A DNA stretch of 64,000 bases from an uncultured Treponema sp. (GTDB taxonomy: Bacteria > Spirochaetota > Spirochaetia > Treponematales > Treponemataceae). The stretch covers positions 124,001 to 188,000 of the forward strand of contig CAMKEG010000001.1 of assembly GCA_946411505.1 (NCBI GenBank), given 5' to 3'. The position numbers were made by a program, and so were the translations under genes. The notes beneath the pieces are model-generated. The model ran no database searches. It was not told the origin of the DNA and was given only the letters and a program-made list of their open reading frames with translations. This document shows positions 61,326-64,000 of this stretch, one piece after another (position 1 is the stretch's first letter; every line of letters starts with the position of its first letter).

Positions 61326-62096
61326 ATGAAAAGACAAATTTTATTCGGAATCACTTTGCTGGCTTGCGCCTGCTTGTTCGCGCTTGACGCGGAAGTGATA
61401 AGCCTTGAAGGAAAGGCCCAGGTTTCTTCCAACGGAACTTCATGGTCTCCTTTGGCGGTTGGAAGCAAGGTCTCGCAAGGCTCTGAAATACAGACGGGCT
61501 TCAAGAGCCAGCTTAAGCTTAAGGTAAAGGGCTCTGTCGTCACCCTGAACGCTATGACAAGAATCAAGGTTGACCAGCTTTCGGAAAAAGGCGGCGTTGA
61601 CAACACGGTTGTTTCCATGAAGATTGGAAGCCTGACTTCCAACGTTAAGAAAGTGGAGGACCGCCGCGCGGGCTTTACCGTAAAAGGTCCGGCCGCGACC
61701 GCGTCCGTGCGCGGAACTGTTCTTTCCGAAGAGGTTTGCTATAACCGCGACACCGTGACCGCGATTGAAAACACCACGATGGTTTGGCCTTCGTCGCAAA
61801 ACGGCGGCTCAGACGAAGATTCGTCCGAACCGGCGCAAGTGTCGGCGCGCGCCATCGCTCCCGGACAAATTTCTTCCGTCAACAATGCCGGCGGAGAGCG
61901 GACTCCGCAAAGCAACGCGGCGGAGTCCGCCTACGGAATGGGCGGCGCGGTTGCGACCGCCGCGGCCGCGGAAAGCGTTTCCTCCGGCGGCGCCTCGGAT
62001 TCTTTCTCCTCAAGCGCGGACTCGTCAAGAGGAAATCCGCAGAGCGAAATTGCCACAGGCTCCGTCGCAATTTCAATCACTTACAAGGGCGAATGA
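61326..62096 (+). CDS. secreted FecR-domain protein
   Basis: A 256-residue protein. The signal peptide is MKRQILFGITLLACACLFALD. Residues about 25-140 form a FecR-like domain (ISLEGKAQVSSNGTSWSPL; GFTVKGPAATASVRGTVLS). The tail is Ser/Ala-rich and low in complexity. FecR domains outside iron signalling often bind or sense at the envelope. ATG at 61326 follows AGGAGG. It is the last gene of the barrel operon. Confidence 0.8.
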   Translation: MKRQILFGITLLACACLFALDAEVISLEGKAQVSSNGTSWSPLAVGSKVSQGSEIQTGFKSQLKLKVKGSVVTLNAMTRIKVDQLSEKGGVDNTVVSMKIGSLTSNVKKVEDRRAGFTVKGPAATASVRGTVLSEEVCYNRDTVTAIENTTMVWPSSQNGGSDEDSSEPAQVSARAIAPGQISSVNNAGGERTPQSNAAESAYGMGGAVATAAAAESVSSGGASDSFSSSADSSRGNPQSEIATGSVAISITYKGE

Positions 62097-62110
62097 CACA
62101 AAGGCAGGAA

Positions 62111-63928
62111 TTATTCTTCCTTTAGCCACAAGAGCGCGTAAGGCTCCAAAAGAATCGGGCCTTGCGCGCTTATTTTTTTTCCGCTAAGGATGTCGACAGC
62201 TTCCGCGCCGCCCTTTGTCCAAAGCTTAAAGGGAACGCGCCGCTCGCTAAAGTTTGCGACAACGTGAATCGCGCCGCTCCGGCAAAAGGCGAAAATCTCA
62301 GGCTGCTGTTGGTCGTAAAACCAAACTTCGCTTCCAGAAAAAAGTTTTTCCTTGGCGCGCGCCTTTATCATCTTTTTTATTTCGTCGCGGACAGTTTTTT
62401 GTTCAGGATTAAGCGAAGAAGTCCAATCCTTTTTTATCCTGTGCGCCCAGCGCGAGTCTCCGCAAAGCTCCGGCTTCTTCCTGTAGCTGTAGTCGTTAAG
62501 CATGGCCTCTTCGTCGCCCGCGTACAAAAGCGGAAGGCCGGGCAGGGCAAAGAGCAGGCCGTACATCATTCGGATTCTGGCCACGGCCATTTCCTTTAGC
62601 GTCTTGTCGTCGTTGGCCTCCGCCTCTTCCAAGCCCGCAAGGCTTCCCATCGTTCCGCAAACGCGGCAGTCGCCCGTGGTCGGGTTTTCTTGGAAAGCCT
62701 CTCCGCGCGCGAAAGTTCCGTCAAAGCGGCCGGTGTAAAAGCGGTTCAAGAATTTTCTGTGCTCGTAGGGATTTATTCCAAGGCTCCAAGCTTCCTCGTC
62801 GCTAAAGGTCCAGCCTATGTCGTCGTGGCATCTTATGTAGTTGACCCAGGCGCAGCCGTCGGGAATGGCCCAGCGCTTTTTTAGGCTTAGCGTCAATAGG
62901 CGCGCGTCGCGGCTTGCGAGGCTTGACCAAAAGAGCGCCATTTGCAAGGGGTTGTAGCTAAGGCGGCACTTGTCCTGGCCTATGTAGCGGACAACTTGGT
63001 CGGGGTGGACGATGGCCTCGCTTTTAAAGACAAGGCTGGGGCAGGCGATTTTTGCGGCCAGGCTAAAGGCCTTTATCAGCGTGTAGGCTTTGGGAAGGCT
63101 TTCGCAAGCCGTTCCTTTTTCCTTCCACACAAAGGCGAGAGCGTCCAGGCGCAAGACTTCTATTCCGACGTTGGCCAAAAAAAACATTTCTTCCAGCATG
63201 GCCAAAAAAACTTCCGGGTTGGAATAATTTAAGTCCCACTGGAACGAGTTGAACGTTGTCCAAACCCAGCCGCCGGCCTCCTTAAAGTAGGTGAAGCTTC
63301 CGCGTCTGACGCTTGGAAAAATTTCGCGCAAGGACTTGTTCCACTCGTCGGCGTCGGCCTTGTTCTTGTATATGTAATAAAATTGGCGGAACTTTGGGTC
63401 GCCCTTTTTCGCCTTCTTTGCCCATTCGTGCTCGCAGCTTGTGTGGTTGAAGACAAAGTCTATGACGGTGTGAATTCCTTCCTTGCGGAAGGCGGAGGCC
63501 AGGGCTCGAAGGTCGTCCATCGTTCCCAATTTTTTTTGGACTTCACGGTAGGAGGAGACCGCGTAGCCGCCGTCGTTGTCGCCCTTTAGCGTTTTAAAAA
63601 GCGGCATAAGGTGGACGTAGTTTATTCCCAAGTCCTTGAAGTATTTTATCTTTGAGGCGAGCGCCTTTAAGTTGCCCGCGAACAAGTCCACGTAAAGCAT
63701 TGTTCCGACGCTTTTGTTTGAAAGGAACCAGCTTGCGCCGCCGCCTTTTTGGCTTTTTATAAAGTCTTCGTCCATTTTTTTTAGGGCGGGGGAACGGGCC
63801 TTGTCGGCGGCCGCCAAAATTTTTTCAAGCCGCCCAAGAATTTGGTAAAAGTCCCAGCGGTCTCCGTACAACTCAAAAAGGGCGGCCGTCAAGGCGGCCA
63901 TGTTCTCTTGCAATTGCGTCTTATACAT
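62111..63928 (-). CDS. GH13 amylosucrase-like enzyme
   Basis: A 605-residue alpha-amylase family protein with the layout of GH13 subfamily 4: DLFAGNLKALASKI, HLMPLFKTLKGDNDGGYAV, FVFNHTSCEHEWA, and GGWVWTTFNSFQWDLNYSN. Catalytic residues are the nucleophile Asp in LRLDALAF, Glu in FKSEAIV, and Asp in RCHDDIGW. Family members use sucrose to build alpha-glucan or hydrolyse it; which applies is unclear. It could feed glucan made via glgC. ATG at 63928 lies seven bases after TATAAT. Confidence 0.87.
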   Translation of the reverse strand: MYKTQLQENMAALTAALFELYGDRWDFYQILGRLEKILAAADKARSPALKKMDEDFIKSQKGGGASWFLSNKSVGTMLYVDLFAGNLKALASKIKYFKDLGINYVHLMPLFKTLKGDNDGGYAVSSYREVQKKLGTMDDLRALASAFRKEGIHTVIDFVFNHTSCEHEWAKKAKKGDPKFRQFYYIYKNKADADEWNKSLREIFPSVRRGSFTYFKEAGGWVWTTFNSFQWDLNYSNPEVFLAMLEEMFFLANVGIEVLRLDALAFVWKEKGTACESLPKAYTLIKAFSLAAKIACPSLVFKSEAIVHPDQVVRYIGQDKCRLSYNPLQMALFWSSLASRDARLLTLSLKKRWAIPDGCAWVNYIRCHDDIGWTFSDEEAWSLGINPYEHRKFLNRFYTGRFDGTFARGEAFQENPTTGDCRVCGTMGSLAGLEEAEANDDKTLKEMAVARIRMMYGLLFALPGLPLLYAGDEEAMLNDYSYRKKPELCGDSRWAHRIKKDWTSSLNPEQKTVRDEIKKMIKARAKEKLFSGSEVWFYDQQQPEIFAFCRSGAIHVVANFSERRVPFKLWTKGGAEAVDILSGKKISAQGPILLEPYALLWLKEE

Positions 63929-63976
63929 GACTAAAATTATAGCGCGCATTGAAATTCTTGCTATAAAGAAAGTTTT

Positions 63977-64000
63977 ATGAATGTGACAAAATTCACTTAT
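63977..64000 (+). CDS. possible start of a gene running off the window
   Basis: ATG at 63977 opens a frame (MNVTKFTY) that runs to the window end. A TATAAA at 63962-63967 lies upstream and the gene would be divergent from the GH13 gene. Too short to identify. Confidence 0.3.

Overview
The window reads as chromosomal DNA of a Treponema-like spirochaete. Gene content points there: a PUR-domain nucleic-acid-binding protein, a LolCDE-type exporter split by its ATPase gene, McsA-McsB-ClpC without a CtsR gene, many TPR or signal-peptide proteins of unknown function, large outer-membrane barrels, a BspA-like leucine-rich lipoprotein and a ribosomal-type class III ribonucleotide reductase locus. The genus call is inference; there is no rRNA here. 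Gene density is very high, genes overlap by ATGA, GTGA or a few bases in long operons, and no phage, insertion sequence, CRISPR array or plasmid gene was seen.

Layout. 1-6.3 kb: ankyrin protein, murG, cvpA-like, holB, then an NtrB/NtrC-type two-component pair. 6.3-7.7 kb: glgC on the minus strand. 7.9-14 kb: phoH, an HD-domain membrane phosphodiesterase, ybeY, a CorC/TlyC-like CBS protein and a TPR protein. 14-28.5 kb: an FN3 protein (minus), prfB with its programmed frameshift, a PEGA-like membrane protein, ftsY, a secreted protein, lolE-lolD-lolC, mcsA, a degenerate mcsB, clpC and avtA. 28.5-35 kb: phosphoribosyltransferase, beta-helix protein, rnhB, PUR protein, a metal-chaperone-fold protein without its metal site, leuCD and a tRNA with anticodon CAT. 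35-39.1 kb (minus): nrdR, nrdD, a separate glycyl-radical/redoxin protein and nrdG. 39.2-47 kb: BspA-like lipoprotein, lnt, a galactokinase-like kinase, surE, TPR and NHL/VWA proteins. 47-55 kb (minus): a membrane protein and a 2015-residue reading frame that joins DinB to a giant outer-membrane protein. 55-64 kb: plsC, zinc ribbon, HTH-PtsN fusion, transglutaminase-like protein, RluA-type synthase, a small barrel/FecR operon and a GH13 amylosucrase-like enzyme.

The most unusual signals are four. (1) A family of hairpin-rich intergenic elements (five to six copies at about 7.8, 32.3, 35.0, 56.5, 56.7 and 57.6 kb) shares a nested-stem architecture in which the stems change sequence but keep pairing, with GNRA-like loops and a conserved GTAAATA-like strand. 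(2) The class III ribonucleotide reductase appears split: NrdD stops after its zinc site and the glycyl-radical loop sits on a separate small protein fused to a CPNC redoxin domain. (3) dinB runs in frame, with no stop, into the signal peptide of an outer-membrane protein. (4) Several genes have an ATG only 6-7 bases after a good -10 box and no Shine-Dalgarno, so leaderless mRNAs look common.

How genes work together: murG, lnt, lolCDE, plsC and surE serve the envelope; holB, dinB, rnhB and the nrd genes serve DNA synthesis; prfB, ftsY, ybeY and phoH serve translation and RNA quality; mcsA-mcsB-clpC serve proteolysis; glgC and the GH13 enzyme suggest glucan metabolism.
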